Below, piece by piece: positions 7,156 through 16,215 of a stretch of 54,392 nucleotides of DNA. The translations under genes were made by a program, and so were the position numbers. The notes beneath the pieces were generated by a model. That model did not search any database, was not told the DNA's origin, and saw only the letters and a list, made by a program, of their open reading frames with translations. Origin of the DNA: an uncultured Pelagibacteraceae bacterium (GTDB lineage Bacteria; Pseudomonadota; Alphaproteobacteria; Pelagibacterales; Pelagibacteraceae); NCBI GenBank assembly GCA_902595635.1, contig CACJQT010000001.1, forward strand, positions 138,438-192,829, read 5' to 3'. Numbering within the stretch: the stretch's first letter is position 1; each line of letters starts with the position of its first letter.

Positions 7156-8710
7156 CCTTTTTTCTTATCAATTCTTTGGTTTCATTTACTCCAAAAAAAC
7201 TAATGAAGAAGCCCATTCTGGGTCCATTTTCGTCACCAAATACAACCTCATAGATAAGCTTAAACCATTCTCTTAAATTTTCTTTATAACCATTTTCTTT
7301 TCCTACGGTAAAAATATTTGTCTGAATATCTTCAGGAGCCATTTTATCATTACAATTATCTAAAGACTTAATTAATGCTTTCAGTGCAACTTTCTCTTTT
7401 TCATTTGGAGTTTTGTATATTTTTTTTGTTTTTATAACATCATTGAAATATTTTATTGCATATTCAATTAAATTATCAAAAATTGGATGATCGTTTTCAT
7501 TAATTTCTGACTTGTATTTTTTTACAAATTTCCAAAGTAATTGTTTGCTGTCCGCATTACTTGTTTCAACTAAATTTAAAAGCATTGAAAAAGTCATAAT
7601 TGTATTTTCCTCTGGCATTGATCCATTATGTACATGCCAAACTGGGTTCATTAACTTCTGTAAATCATTTTGAGTTTTTCCTTTTTCTATAAAATCTAAA
7701 TATTCATCAACAGCTTTTGGAACAACTTCTCTGTACAATTTTTTTGCTCTTTTTGGATTTTGATACATGTAAAGAGATAGACTTTGAGGAGATGCATAAT
7801 TCAGCCATTCATCTATAGTTACTCCATTACCTTTTGATTTTGATATTTTTTCACCTTTTTCGTCCAAGAAAAGTTCATAAGCAAAACCAGATGGGTTAGA
7901 TTTACCTAATGTTTTAATAATCTTAGTTGAAAGAATTGCACTCTCAATTAGATCCTTTCCATACATTTCAAAATCAACATCTAAAGCGTACCATCTCATT
8001 GCCCAATCAACTTTCCATTGTAATTTGCAGTTCCCGTCTAAAATACTTTTTTCCAATTTTGATCCATTATTGTCAAATATGATTTTAGAAGATTTAGAAT
8101 CAATTTCTAAAACAGGTATTTCAAGAACTTTTCCAGTTTCTGGGCATATTGGTAAAAAAGGAGAATAGGTTTTCTGTCTTTCTTTGCCTAAAGTTGGGAG
8201 AATTATTTCCATAATTTTTTCATAATTTTCTAGAACTAATTTTAGGGTTTCATTAAAATAACCAGACTTGTAGAGTTCTGTAGAACTTTTAAATGAATAT
8301 TTAAATTTAAAATTATCAAGAAATTGTTTCAACATATTATTATTATGTTCTCCAAAACTACTAAACTTTTCAAATGGATCAGGGACATCTGTTAAAGGTT
8401 TGTGAAGATTATTTTTGAGCTTTTCTTGATTTGGAACATTTTCAGGTACTTTTCTAAGACCATCCATATCATCAGAAAATGTAATAATTTCCTTTGGAAT
8501 ATCTGTTAAATGATCAAGAGCGTTGACAATCATTGTTGTCCTTGCAACTTCTCCAAATGTACCTATATGAGGTAGACCACTAGGGCCATAACCAGTTTGT
8601 AAAACTATTTTATTTTTTTTTTCTATGTTCGATTTTCTCTCTCTTAATAGCTTTTTAGCCTCAACAAATGGCCAGGCGTTTGTTTTGTCAAAATTTGTTT
8701 TGTCTATCAC
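7142..8710 (-). CDS. lysK: Lysyl-tRNA synthetase, class I
   Basis: 522 aa. This is the archaeal-type class I LysRS, not the usual bacterial class II enzyme. The HIGH-type motif is PHIGT (47-51) within GYGPSGLPHIGTFGEV, and the KMSKS loop is EKISKSKGNG (288-297). It charges tRNA-Lys with lysine. Class I LysRS is common in Alphaproteobacteria, which fits the organism assignment. The start is GTG at 8710 (GTG ATA GAC), with no in-frame ATG nearby that would keep the conserved N-terminus. Its 3' end overlaps pyrD by 14 bp. It is divergent from trkH across 86 bp. Confidence 0.96.
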   Translation of the reverse strand: MIDKTNFDKTNAWPFVEAKKLLRERKSNIEKKNKIVLQTGYGPSGLPHIGTFGEVARTTMIVNALDHLTDIPKEIITFSDDMDGLRKVPENVPNQEKLKNNLHKPLTDVPDPFEKFSSFGEHNNNMLKQFLDNFKFKYSFKSSTELYKSGYFNETLKLVLENYEKIMEIILPTLGKERQKTYSPFLPICPETGKVLEIPVLEIDSKSSKIIFDNNGSKLEKSILDGNCKLQWKVDWAMRWYALDVDFEMYGKDLIESAILSTKIIKTLGKSNPSGFAYELFLDEKGEKISKSKGNGVTIDEWLNYASPQSLSLYMYQNPKRAKKLYREVVPKAVDEYLDFIEKGKTQNDLQKLMNPVWHVHNGSMPEENTIMTFSMLLNLVETSNADSKQLLWKFVKKYKSEINENDHPIFDNLIEYAIKYFNDVIKTKKIYKTPNEKEKVALKALIKSLDNCNDKMAPEDIQTNIFTVGKENGYKENLREWFKLIYEVVFGDENGPRMGFFISFFGVNETKELIRKKVENV

Positions 8711-8796
8711 AACTACTTAAATATCCTTAATATCAGCCTTTTTAATAATTCATATAGAGTTGAAATTTATTTACCATAAAATAATGTCCATTCAAA

Positions 8797-10245
8797 ATGT
8801 CCAATTATAAAACTGTCTTTTTTACATTAGGGGTTTTGCAAATTATTTTAGGTCTTTCAATGATTGTACCTATTTTGGTTCAATTAATATTTGATCAAAT
8901 TGATGCAGGATTTATCGGATCAATGATAGTTACTATTGTTTTTGGTTTTTTATTTTTCATTTCTAATTATGATCACGATAAAAAGATAAGCTTGCCTCAA
9001 GCTTTTTTACTCACAGCACTTTCATGGTTAAGTATTGCTATATTTGGCTCTTTACCTTTAATTTTTTCTAGTACGGATTTGAGTTTTACAGATGCGTTTT
9101 TTGAGAGCATGTCTGGTATTACAACAACAGGATCTACAATTATCACGAATCTAAATGAAACATCTAAAGCGATATTACTTTGGAGAGGAATGTTGCAGTG
9201 GTTTGGTGGTATTGGAATAATCGTAATGGCAATCACTTTAATGCCTTTAATGAATATTGGGGGTATGCAACTTTTCAATATTTCATCTAATGATACTTCT
9301 GAAAAAATCTTTCCTAAAACTAAAGAAGTTTCTTTGAGATTATTGTCTATATATTCCTTATTAACTTTAACTTGTGCTTTTTTTTATTTTATATTTGGGA
9401 TGAGTTTTTTTGATAGCATCGTGCATGCTATGACAACAATAGCGACTGGAGGTTTTGCAAATTATAATGAATCTATAGGTTATTTTAACAGCTCGTTAAT
9501 AGAAATTAATGCAATAATATTTATTATTCTTGGAAGTATACCTTTTATTAGTTACATCAAATACTTAGCTGGAGATAAGAAAATATTTTTCAAAGACACA
9601 CAAATAAAAACTTTTATAATTTTGGTTATTATTTCAATTCTTTTAATGTTTTTTTATTTATCTGTTATAAATAAAAGCTTAACTGAGATAAGTTTTTTAT
9701 CTGTTAGCTTTAATATAATTTCTATTTTAACTGGAACAGGATATGCTACAGAAAATTTCAGTAATTGGGGTCAATTTCCATTAGTATATTTCATAATTTT
9801 AATGTTCATTGGGGGATGTGCGGGCTCTACAACTTGTGGAATAAAGATTTTTAGAGTTCAAATTTTGTATCAATTTATATCAAATCAGCTGAAAAAAATA
9901 ATTTATCCTCGAGGAATTTTCAAAATTAAATATCAAAATAATAATGTGGATGAAAAATTTATGGACTCAATTATTTCATTTATATTCCTTTATTTATTAA
10001 TATTTTTTGTTGTGACTGTGCTTTTATCGCTTGATGGATTAAATTTTATTACAGCAATTTCAGCAGCTGCCACGTCACTTTCAAATGTTGGTCCAGGTTT
10101 AGGTGATATTATTGGTCCAAACGGAAGTTTTTCAAGCCTGTCTGATTTTTCTAAATGGGTTCTCAGTGCTGCAATGATACTTGGAAGGTTGGAATTATTT
10201 GCAATTCTAGTATTATTTATTCCATCTTTTTGGAGAAAGTATTAA
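8797..10245 (+). CDS. trkH: Trk-type potassium uptake protein, membrane subunit
   Basis: 482 aa with about ten hydrophobic segments. The four selectivity-filter repeats of the TrkH/KtrB family are visible: SGITTTGST, ATGGFANY, ILTGTGYATENFSNWG and LSNVGPGLGD. GGIGIIVMAITLMP and GGCAGSTTCGIKIFR, a helix plus charged loop, are also family marks. It is the ion-conducting subunit of K+ uptake and normally works with the cytosolic NAD-binding protein TrkA, which is not in this window. It overlaps the next gene by one base (TAATG), so translation of the downstream permease is probably coupled. A 9-codon out-of-frame mini-ORF overlaps its start region. Confidence 0.94.
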   Translation: MSNYKTVFFTLGVLQIILGLSMIVPILVQLIFDQIDAGFIGSMIVTIVFGFLFFISNYDHDKKISLPQAFLLTALSWLSIAIFGSLPLIFSSTDLSFTDAFFESMSGITTTGSTIITNLNETSKAILLWRGMLQWFGGIGIIVMAITLMPLMNIGGMQLFNISSNDTSEKIFPKTKEVSLRLLSIYSLLTLTCAFFYFIFGMSFFDSIVHAMTTIATGGFANYNESIGYFNSSLIEINAIIFIILGSIPFISYIKYLAGDKKIFFKDTQIKTFIILVIISILLMFFYLSVINKSLTEISFLSVSFNIISILTGTGYATENFSNWGQFPLVYFIILMFIGGCAGSTTCGIKIFRVQILYQFISNQLKKIIYPRGIFKIKYQNNNVDEKFMDSIISFIFLYLLIFFVVTVLLSLDGLNFITAISAAATSLSNVGPGLGDIIGPNGSFSSLSDFSKWVLSAAMILGRLELFAILVLFIPSFWRKY

Positions 10246-11618
10246 TGTTTGAAAAAAAACAGACCTGGTCGGAATCTATTTTAGTTTACAGGGATATTCG
10301 AATGCTAAGAATATTACTTCTTGGTGCAATTAGTGGATTTCCTTGGGTTTTAATTGCCAGCAGTTTGAGTCTTTGGCTAAAAGAAGAGGGTTTAAGTAGA
10401 TCAACAATTGGATGGGCAGGTTTAATATTTGGAGTGTACGCCTTTAATTATTTGTGGGCACCAATAATTGATAGAATACAAATTCCATTTTTAACAAAAA
10501 GATTAGGGCATCGACGAGGCTGGATCGTCCTTATGCAAATTATAATTTTATTTAGTTTAATTGTTTGGAGTTTTATTAACCCTACAGAAAATTTGGCGTT
10601 ACTAATTAGCGTTGGATTAGTTATAGCAATTGCTTCGGCTACACAAGATATTACTGTTGATGCGTTGAGAATTGAACAAATCAATGCTGATGAAGGAAAA
10701 TCTATGGCAGCAGGTGCTGCTATGGCTGTAGTTGGATGGTGGACAGGATATAAGTTAGGTGGTGTTATAGCATTGTTTACTGCCGAGTTTTTTCAAAACA
10801 TTGGAATTAAAGATTACTGGCAAACTACTTTTTTAATTCTTGGTGTTGTAGTAATCCTGATGAATATAGGTTTAATGTTCATACACGAGCCTATAACAAC
10901 AGATAGGCAAATCAAACAAAAAGAAACAGACGAAATAATACAATCAAAACTCGGATCAAATAATGTAATAACAAAATTTATAGCTTATATTACAGGTACA
11001 ATAGGAGGTCCAATAATTAGTTTCTTCAAAAAAAATGGTTTCTCAATTGCAGTTGGAATCCTTGGCTTTGTATTTCTTTTTAAAATTGGAGAAGCCTTTC
11101 TTGGAAGAATGTCCATAGTTTTTTATAAAGAGGTTGGATTTTCAAAAGGTGAAATAGCGATATACTCTAAAACTCTAGGATGGATAACGACAGTTGTATT
11201 TACATTATTAGGTGGAATATTTGCTATGAGAGCTGGCACAATAAAAACAATGTTTGTTGCAGGTGGATTTATGGCAGCAACAAATTTATTATTTGCTGCT
11301 CTCGCGTGGTCAGGAAAATCTGAGTGGTTGTTTGCTTTAGCGGTTATCGCTGATGATATATCTGCAGCATTTGCAACTGTTGCTTTTGTAGCCTTTATCT
11401 CTCTTTTAGTGGATAGGACTTATACCGCTACACAGTATGCACTTCTAGCTTCAATTGGAACTGCAGGAAGAACGACCCTTGCTTCTTCATCCGGTGCTTT
11501 AGTTGATTGGCTAAATGGAGACTGGGGAACCTTTTTTATAATTACCACTTTAATGGTTATCCCATCTTTAATTTGTTTATGGTTTATAAGGAATAAAATT
11601 AAAATTGGTGCAAAATAA
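10245..11618 (+). CDS. ampG: AmpG-like MFS permease
   Basis: I take ATG 10245, which overlaps the trkH stop by one base and gives a 457 aa product. An earlier in-frame start at 10155 would only add trkH-overlapping text. The protein has 12 or more hydrophobic helices and AmpG-like landmarks: LLLGAISGFPWVL at the start, the LKEEGLSRSTIGW loop, YLWAPIIDR, RRGWI and QDITVDALRIE. AmpG imports anhydro-muropeptides for peptidoglycan recycling. The next gene is an NlpC/P60 peptidase without a signal peptide, which supports a murein-recycling role. The family also contains acetyl-CoA and other transporters, so the substrate is not certain. Confidence 0.8.
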   Translation: MFEKKQTWSESILVYRDIRMLRILLLGAISGFPWVLIASSLSLWLKEEGLSRSTIGWAGLIFGVYAFNYLWAPIIDRIQIPFLTKRLGHRRGWIVLMQIIILFSLIVWSFINPTENLALLISVGLVIAIASATQDITVDALRIEQINADEGKSMAAGAAMAVVGWWTGYKLGGVIALFTAEFFQNIGIKDYWQTTFLILGVVVILMNIGLMFIHEPITTDRQIKQKETDEIIQSKLGSNNVITKFIAYITGTIGGPIISFFKKNGFSIAVGILGFVFLFKIGEAFLGRMSIVFYKEVGFSKGEIAIYSKTLGWITTVVFTLLGGIFAMRAGTIKTMFVAGGFMAATNLLFAALAWSGKSEWLFALAVIADDISAAFATVAFVAFISLLVDRTYTATQYALLASIGTAGRTTLASSSGALVDWLNGDWGTFFIITTLMVIPSLICLWFIRNKIKIGAK

Positions 11619-12351
11619 TTTTTTTTTAAAAGAGCCTTTTGTTGATATATTAGAGGAACCAAAGAAGAACTCTAATATTAGCTCTCAACTTATCTACGGT
11701 GAGAATTTTAAAATAATTAGTATAAAAAAAAATTATTTTAAAATAAAGACTTCATATGACAAATATTCAGGCTTTATAAAAAAAGTTGATAGCTACAAAA
11801 AATTCAATCCAACTCACAAAGTTGGAATTTTAAAGGCTAGAATTTATTTGGGTAATAAAAGAGAAAAATCAAATAAGTTTTTACCATTTGCGAGTAAAGT
11901 ACAAATTTTAAAAAGAAATCAAAATTTCATTATGTATAAAAAAGATAAATGGCTAAGGTCAAAAGATATATTTCCAATTCAAAAAAAAAATACTGATTTT
12001 GTAAAAATATTTAAGAGTTTTCTAAATTGTAAATATAAATGGGGTGGAAAAACATTCGAAGGAATTGATTGTTCAGCTCTATTACAAATATTTTATAAAT
12101 TTAATAATAATTTTTTTCCAAGAGATACGATTGATCAAGTTAAATTAAAAAAAGGTGTGGGATCCAAAAAAAAATTTAAAAAAGGTGATATTATTTTTTG
12201 GAAAGGACATGTTGCTATATGCATCAATACAAATGATCTTATTCACGCTTATGGTCCAAAAAAAAGAGTGATCATAATGCCAATTAAAAAAACGATAAAA
12301 CTAATTAAAGAAACTGCGAAATTAGATGTAAAGAAGGTAACAAGGATCTGA
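11608..12351 (+). CDS. Cytosolic NlpC/P60 cysteine peptidase with SH3-like N-domain
   Basis: 247 aa from GTG 11608 (a TTG one codon earlier, 11605, is the alternative); both starts lie inside the 3' end of the ampG-like gene. The first about 120 residues look like two SH3b-type beta domains. The C-terminal NlpC/P60 domain has Cys155 in GIDCSALLQ, His201 in FWKGHVAIC and His213 in LIHAYGP. No signal peptide or lipobox is visible, so it should act in the cytoplasm. This layout (SH3b plus NlpC/P60) resembles YkfC-type endopeptidases that cut imported murein peptides between D-Glu and the diamino acid. With an AmpG-like transporter directly upstream, a recycling role is the best guess. Lys/Asn-rich. 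Its stop is one base from the convergent tyrA. Confidence 0.82.
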   Translation: MQNNFFLKEPFVDILEEPKKNSNISSQLIYGENFKIISIKKNYFKIKTSYDKYSGFIKKVDSYKKFNPTHKVGILKARIYLGNKREKSNKFLPFASKVQILKRNQNFIMYKKDKWLRSKDIFPIQKKNTDFVKIFKSFLNCKYKWGGKTFEGIDCSALLQIFYKFNNNFFPRDTIDQVKLKKGVGSKKKFKKGDIIFWKGHVAICINTNDLIHAYGPKKRVIIMPIKKTIKLIKETAKLDVKKVTRI

Positions 12352-12352
12352 A

Positions 12353-13246
12353 TTATTCTCGACCAAAATCTGGTTTAGAAATATCTTGTTTTTGAGAAAT
12401 TATTTGTTTTCTTACTACTTTCGAATTGATTAATTTTTTTATTATCTTTGAATTTTCTTTCTTACTTATATTCTTCTTAAAATCTTTTAAATTTTTCATA
12501 AAAAGATTTATTGCTTCAATCATATTAGTTTTATTCTCGAAAAATATATCTCTCCACATTATTTCGTTGGATGCAGCAATTCTTGAGAAATCTCTTAATC
12601 CACCAGCACTAAATTTAATCAAATTTTTATTCTTTTTTTTCTGAAAATCCTGAGCAGTTTTTATTAAATTGTAAGCAATCAAGTGAGGTAGATGGCTAGT
12701 GACTGAAAAAATTTTATCATGTTCATCAGGGTTCATAATAATTATTTTAGATCCTAAAGATTTCCAAAATCTCTCTACTTTTTTTTGTTTTAGAACATTT
12801 TTATCTTTTATTATTATGCACCACTTATTTTTGAACAAATTAGCATTACCATATTTGGGCCCACTAACTTCGGATCCTGAGATAGGATGACTCATTACCC
12901 AATCAAGATTTTTTGATAATTTTTTTTTTTTTAAAGTAATTAGATTTTTTTTTGTTGAACCAACATCAGTTATAATTGAATTATGATTAAGATTTTTATT
13001 TAATGACGAAAAAAATTTAGGATATTCACTCATAGGAGTGCTTAAAATCACAAGATCAATTTTATTTAAATCTTTATCTAACCTTGTTAAAAATTTAATT
13101 TTTTTGTTAAATTTTTTAATAATAGATTTATATTTTTTAGATTTTTCAAATACGAAAAAATTTTTAGAAATTTTTTTTTGTATTGAAGCCTTTAATATTG
13201 ATGAGCCTATCAATCCACAACCAATAATAAGAATATTATTAAACAT
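12353..13246 (-). CDS. tyrA: Prephenate/arogenate dehydrogenase
   Basis: 297 aa. The N-terminal Rossmann fold begins IIGCGLIGSS (7-16). VILSTPMSEY, ITDVGSTKK (92-100) and the catalytic-histidine segment VMSHPISGSEVSG (117-129, His120) identify the TyrA family, as does SHLPHLIAYNLI later. It carries out NAD(P)-dependent oxidative decarboxylation of prephenate (or arogenate) in tyrosine synthesis. Neither a chorismate mutase nor an ACT domain is fused. It overlaps hisC by 8 bp; the pair resembles the alphaproteobacterial arrangement where an HisC-type aminotransferase works with TyrA. Very Lys-rich. Confidence 0.93.
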   Translation of the reverse strand: MFNNILIIGCGLIGSSILKASIQKKISKNFFVFEKSKKYKSIIKKFNKKIKFLTRLDKDLNKIDLVILSTPMSEYPKFFSSLNKNLNHNSIITDVGSTKKNLITLKKKKLSKNLDWVMSHPISGSEVSGPKYGNANLFKNKWCIIIKDKNVLKQKKVERFWKSLGSKIIIMNPDEHDKIFSVTSHLPHLIAYNLIKTAQDFQKKKNKNLIKFSAGGLRDFSRIAASNEIMWRDIFFENKTNMIEAINLFMKNLKDFKKNISKKENSKIIKKLINSKVVRKQIISQKQDISKPDFGRE

Positions 13247-14321
13247 TTTTAAAAATTGTATTCATTCTTTTAAGGAATATTTGGTTTTCTTTTGTGTTGC
13301 CAATTGTAAGTCTTAGACAATTTTTTATTCCATATGAATTCATTTCTCTTAGTATAATTCCATATTTCTGTAATTTTTTTAAAGTTGTATCTGCGGTAAA
13401 TTTTGCTTTTTTGAAATCTAATAAAAAGAAATTTCCAGATATTTTGTTTGTACCAATATTATATTTTAGCATCTCATTTTTAATTTTTTTGCACCATTTA
13501 AGATTATGTATTACTGACTTTTTAACAAATTTATTGTCTTTAAGTGATTCAACAGCACAAATTTGAGCAAATTTATTTACGTTAAAAGGTGGTTTAATTT
13601 TATATAATTCTTTAATTATAGATTTATCACCATATCCCCAGCCTATCCTTAATGAAGCTAGACCATAGATTTTTGAAAATGTTCTTAAAATAAATACATT
13701 TTTAGAGTTTTTAAATAACTCAATTCCAGATTTGTAATCCTTATTCTTCATATATTCAAAATATGCATCATCAACAACCAATAAAATATTTTTATTTAAT
13801 CTTCTCCTTAAGTCTAATAGCTCGTTTTTCGTTAAATAAGTGCCTGTTGGATTATTTGGATTTGCAATAAAAACAATTTTTGTTTTTTTTGATGTCTTTT
13901 TAAGAATTTCTTTAACTGAAACTTTAAAATTAATTTCTTTAGCTAATTTTACATTTGCTCCAACGATTTTGGAGTAGATCCTATACATGAGGAAACTGTA
14001 CTGAGGAACAACAACTTCATCATTTTCTCTAAGGAACAATTGACAAAGCATTTGAATTACTTCGTCAGAACCAGAGCCACAAATTATCTTTGATTTATCA
14101 CAACCGTACTTCTTTGATATTTTTTGTGTTAACTCCGAAAATTTACTATCTGGATATTTTGATATATCAAATTTAGACTTAACAATTTTTTCGACATTTT
14201 TACTGACACCTAAAGCAGATTCATTTGCAGATAACTTAATAATATTTTTATTACCAGCCAATAAGGATTTTCCTGGTTTGTAACTCTGTAATTTTATGTT
14301 TTTAAATCTTAGTGCTGTCAT
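13239..14321 (-). CDS. hisC: Histidinol-phosphate / aromatic aminotransferase, HisC family
   Basis: 360 aa class I/II PLP aminotransferase. It has SANESALG near the N-terminus, CGSGSDEVIQ (81-90), NPNNPTG (154-160), DDAYFEY (184-190) and PLP lysine Lys217 in RTFSKIYGLASLRIGW. HisC enzymes transaminate histidinol phosphate. Members next to tyrA often act on aromatic substrates as well, so it may serve both histidine and tyrosine/phenylalanine synthesis. Start ATG 14321. Its 3' end overlaps tyrA by 8 bp. It is divergent from metX, and a perfect TATAAT lies 12 bp upstream of the start on the minus strand. Confidence 0.92.
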   Translation of the reverse strand: MTALRFKNIKLQSYKPGKSLLAGNKNIIKLSANESALGVSKNVEKIVKSKFDISKYPDSKFSELTQKISKKYGCDKSKIICGSGSDEVIQMLCQLFLRENDEVVVPQYSFLMYRIYSKIVGANVKLAKEINFKVSVKEILKKTSKKTKIVFIANPNNPTGTYLTKNELLDLRRRLNKNILLVVDDAYFEYMKNKDYKSGIELFKNSKNVFILRTFSKIYGLASLRIGWGYGDKSIIKELYKIKPPFNVNKFAQICAVESLKDNKFVKKSVIHNLKWCKKIKNEMLKYNIGTNKISGNFFLLDFKKAKFTADTTLKKLQKYGIILREMNSYGIKNCLRLTIGNTKENQIFLKRMNTIFKNV

Positions 14322-14333
14322 AGTAAATATTTC

Positions 14334-14339
14334 ATTATA
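14334..14339 (-). promoter_or_regulatory. Putative -10 box for hisC-tyrA
   Basis: On the minus strand the hexamer reads exactly TATAAT, 12 bp from the hisC ATG. A -35 at 17 bp (TTTTAT) is poor. The transcript would have a leader of only about 6 nt. Weak evidence, given the AT content. Confidence 0.35.
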
Positions 14340-14383
14340 AATAGTCTTTTAACTAGATAAAACAATAATTAATTGAGCAATAT

Positions 14384-14412
14384 TTGACATATAAATTCCT
14401 TTGAAGTAAAAG
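14384..14412 (+). promoter_or_regulatory. Putative metX promoter
   Basis: A perfect -35 TTGACA (14384-14389) is followed after 17 bp by a weak -10 TAAAAG (14407-14412). Transcription would begin around 14418-14420, exactly where the first stem of the SAM-binding RNA starts (14419). That position is the main support; the -10 match alone would not be convincing. Confidence 0.5.
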
Positions 14413-14415
14413 CTG

Positions 14416-14475
14416 CATGCGCTGATTTATACTGAATTGCGAGCGCTATAAAAAAACCGCTAAAATGTTTTTTTT
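14416..14475 (+). ncRNA. SAM-II-type riboswitch (SAM-II/SAM-V superfamily) in metX leader
   Basis: The sequence carries the SAM-II core in order: 5' P1 strand plus loop GCGCTGATTTA (14419-14429), AATTGCG (14435-14441), 3' P1 strand AGCGC (14442-14446), an ATAAA-like A-rich run, and GCTAAAA (14459-14465). P1 is 5 perfect base pairs (14419-14423 with 14442-14446). For the pseudoknot I can readily draw only three G-C pairs (14439-14441 with 14458-14460), so the exact subclass (II or V) is open. Eight Ts (14468-14475) follow directly. Position upstream of metX, a known SAM-II target (the old 'metA motif'), fits feedback control of methionine synthesis. Confidence 0.85.
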
Positions 14476-14485
14476 CTCACAATTC
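14476..14485 (+). promoter_or_regulatory. Anti-aptamer segment in metX leader
   Basis: CTCACAATTC here is complementary, with one mismatch in ten, to GAATTGCGAG at 14434-14443 inside the riboswitch. That upstream segment holds part of the 3' P1 strand and the 5' pseudoknot strand, so the long-range pairing and the SAM-bound fold exclude each other. It lies 16 nt before the metX ATG and may be the expression platform. No Shine-Dalgarno is visible, so the direction of control is not clear. Confidence 0.45.
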
Positions 14486-14501
14486 AATCAGTACAATTAT
14501 T

Positions 14502-15635
14502 ATGAATAAGAATATTGATACAAAAAAAATAATTATATCAAATCCCCTTAAGTTAGATTGTGGTAAGGAAATTAATAACTTTCCAATAGCATATGAGACA
14601 TATGGGGAATTAAACAGTGAAAAAAGTAATGCAATATTAGTTTTCCATGCTTTGACTGGAGATCAGTATGTTTCTGGAAAAAACCCAATAACTAATAAAG
14701 ATGGTTGGTGGAGTTATGTTGTTGGAGAAAATAAGCCAATAGATACTAATAAATTTTTTGTGATTTGTGCAAACGTTATTGGAGGCTGCATGGGATCTTA
14801 TGGACCTAGCACTATAAATGAGTCCACTGGCAAACAAATAGGAACTGATTTTCCAATTATAACTATTAACGACATGGTTAACGCTCAATATGAGCTAATT
14901 AAATATTTAGAAATTGAAAAACTTTTTGCTGTAGTAGGTGGTTCAATGGGTGGAATGCAAGTGCTACAATTTGTTGCCAATTTTCCAGATAAAGCAAAAC
15001 TCGCAATACCGATTGCTTGTACATCTAGTCACTCGGCACAAAACATAGCGTTTAATGAATTAGGAAGACAAGCAATTATGGCTGACAGTAAGTGGGAAAA
15101 TGGATTTTATAGTAATTACAAATTAAATCCTGACAAAGGTTTAGCAGTAGCAAGAATGGCAGCACATATTACTTATCTTTCTGAAAAAGGATTGCAGGAA
15201 AAATTTGGAAGAAAATTGCAAGATAGGGATAGCCTAAGATATGGATTTGAGGCAGATTTTCAAATTGAGAGTTATCTTAGATACCAAGGATCTGTGTTTG
15301 TTGATAGATTTGATGCTAATAGTTATCTATATATAACTCGTGCAATGGATTATTTTGACTTATCCAAACAGTACAAAGGAAATTTATCTGATGCATTCAA
15401 AAAAACTAAAACAAAATTTTTTGTAATATCATTTACATCAGATTGGTTGTATCCAACATCGGAGAATAGAGAAATAGTTATAGCATTAAATTCTATTGGT
15501 GCAGATGTCGGATTTGTTGAAATAGAATCTGATAAGGGACATGACTCATTTTTGCTTGATGTTCCAAGTTTCCTAAAGACACTTGGCGATTATATTAATT
15601 CAACCTACAAAATTATAAATGAAAGAAGAATTTAA
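14502..15635 (+). CDS. metX: Homoserine O-acetyltransferase (MetX)
   Basis: 377 aa alpha/beta-hydrolase acyltransferase. The catalytic triad is Ser148 in [10 protein letters not shown], Asp314 in [10 protein letters not shown] and His347 in [18 protein letters not shown] (oxyanion region, 46-55) and [11 protein letters not shown] are MetX hallmarks. It activates L-homoserine with acetyl-CoA (some family members use succinyl-CoA) for direct sulfhydrylation to homocysteine or, with methanethiol, to methionine. It is preceded by a SAM-II-type riboswitch, so high S-adenosylmethionine should lower expression. It overlaps metW by 17 bp, the classic metXW pair. Acetyl versus succinyl specificity cannot be read securely. 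Confidence 0.95.
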   Translation: MNKNIDTKKIIISNPLKLDCGKEINNFPIAYETYGELNSEKSNAILVFHALTGDQYVSGKNPITNKDGWWSYVVGENKPIDTNKFFVICANVIGGCMGSYGPSTINESTGKQIGTDFPIITINDMVNAQYELIKYLEIEKLFAVVGGSMGGMQVLQFVANFPDKAKLAIPIACTSSHSAQNIAFNELGRQAIMADSKWENGFYSNYKLNPDKGLAVARMAAHITYLSEKGLQEKFGRKLQDRDSLRYGFEADFQIESYLRYQGSVFVDRFDANSYLYITRAMDYFDLSKQYKGNLSDAFKKTKTKFFVISFTSDWLYPTSENREIVIALNSIGADVGFVEIESDKGHDSFLLDVPSFLKTLGDYINSTYKIINERRI

Positions 15636-16215
15636 TATTATATCTAATTTGATAGAGAAAAATACTAGAGTTCTCGATGTTGGTTGTGGCAATGGAGACT
15701 TAATGAAATTTTTACAAGAAAACAAAACTAAAGATATTCGTGGATTAGAAATTTCTAAAGAAAAAGTTCAAAATTGTTTATCAAAAGGATTAACTGTTAT
15801 AGAAGGGAATGCTGAAAGCGATTTAAAACAATTTCCTAAATCGTCTTTTGATTACGTTATTCTAAGCCAAACATTACAAGCATTTCTGAATCCTGAATTA
15901 GTAATTAATGAATTACTTAAAGTAGGAAAAAAAGTAATTGTTACCATACCTAATTTTGGTTACTGGAGAGTTAGACTACAATTATTGTTCAAAGGCACGA
16001 TGCCTGTAACGGAAAATTTACCTCATGAGTGGTACAATACACCAAATTTACATATGTGCACAATTAAAGATTTTTATAATTTTTGCAGTACTAAGAATAT
16101 TAAAATATTTAAGTCTATTGCTTTAAAAAAAAGTCGAATTTCAGAAATAAACAAATCAAATTTAAATTATAAAAATCTTGACTCTCACTTAGGTATATTT
16201 TTAATAGAAAGTTAA
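15619..16215 (+). CDS. metW: MetW methyltransferase-like protein
   Basis: 198 aa class I SAM-methyltransferase fold. Motif I is [10 protein letters not shown] (18-27); [17 protein letters not shown] and [16 protein letters not shown] are MetW signatures. MetW is nearly always translated with MetX, here with a 17 bp overlap, and is needed for or enhances MetX activity in several Proteobacteria. Whether it methylates anything is not settled. It is abutted by gloB (stop, then ATG with no gap). Confidence 0.93.
   Translation: MKEEFNIISNLIEKNTRVLDVGCGNGDLMKFLQENKTKDIRGLEISKEKVQNCLSKGLTVIEGNAESDLKQFPKSSFDYVILSQTLQAFLNPELVINELLKVGKKVIVTIPNFGYWRVRLQLLFKGTMPVTENLPHEWYNTPNLHMCTIKDFYNFCSTKNIKIFKSIALKKSRISEINKSNLNYKNLDSHLGIFLIES

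Noticed and set aside
12900..13200. Long T-runs in tyrA as possible terminators or slippery phase-variation tracts
   Set aside because: They are Lys codon runs (AAA) read on the minus strand in an intact frame and are common throughout this AT-rich window.
14322..14501. Possible tRNA or small protein in the 180 bp hisC-metX gap
   Set aside because: No cloverleaf and no conserved frame; the space is explained by two promoters and the riboswitch.
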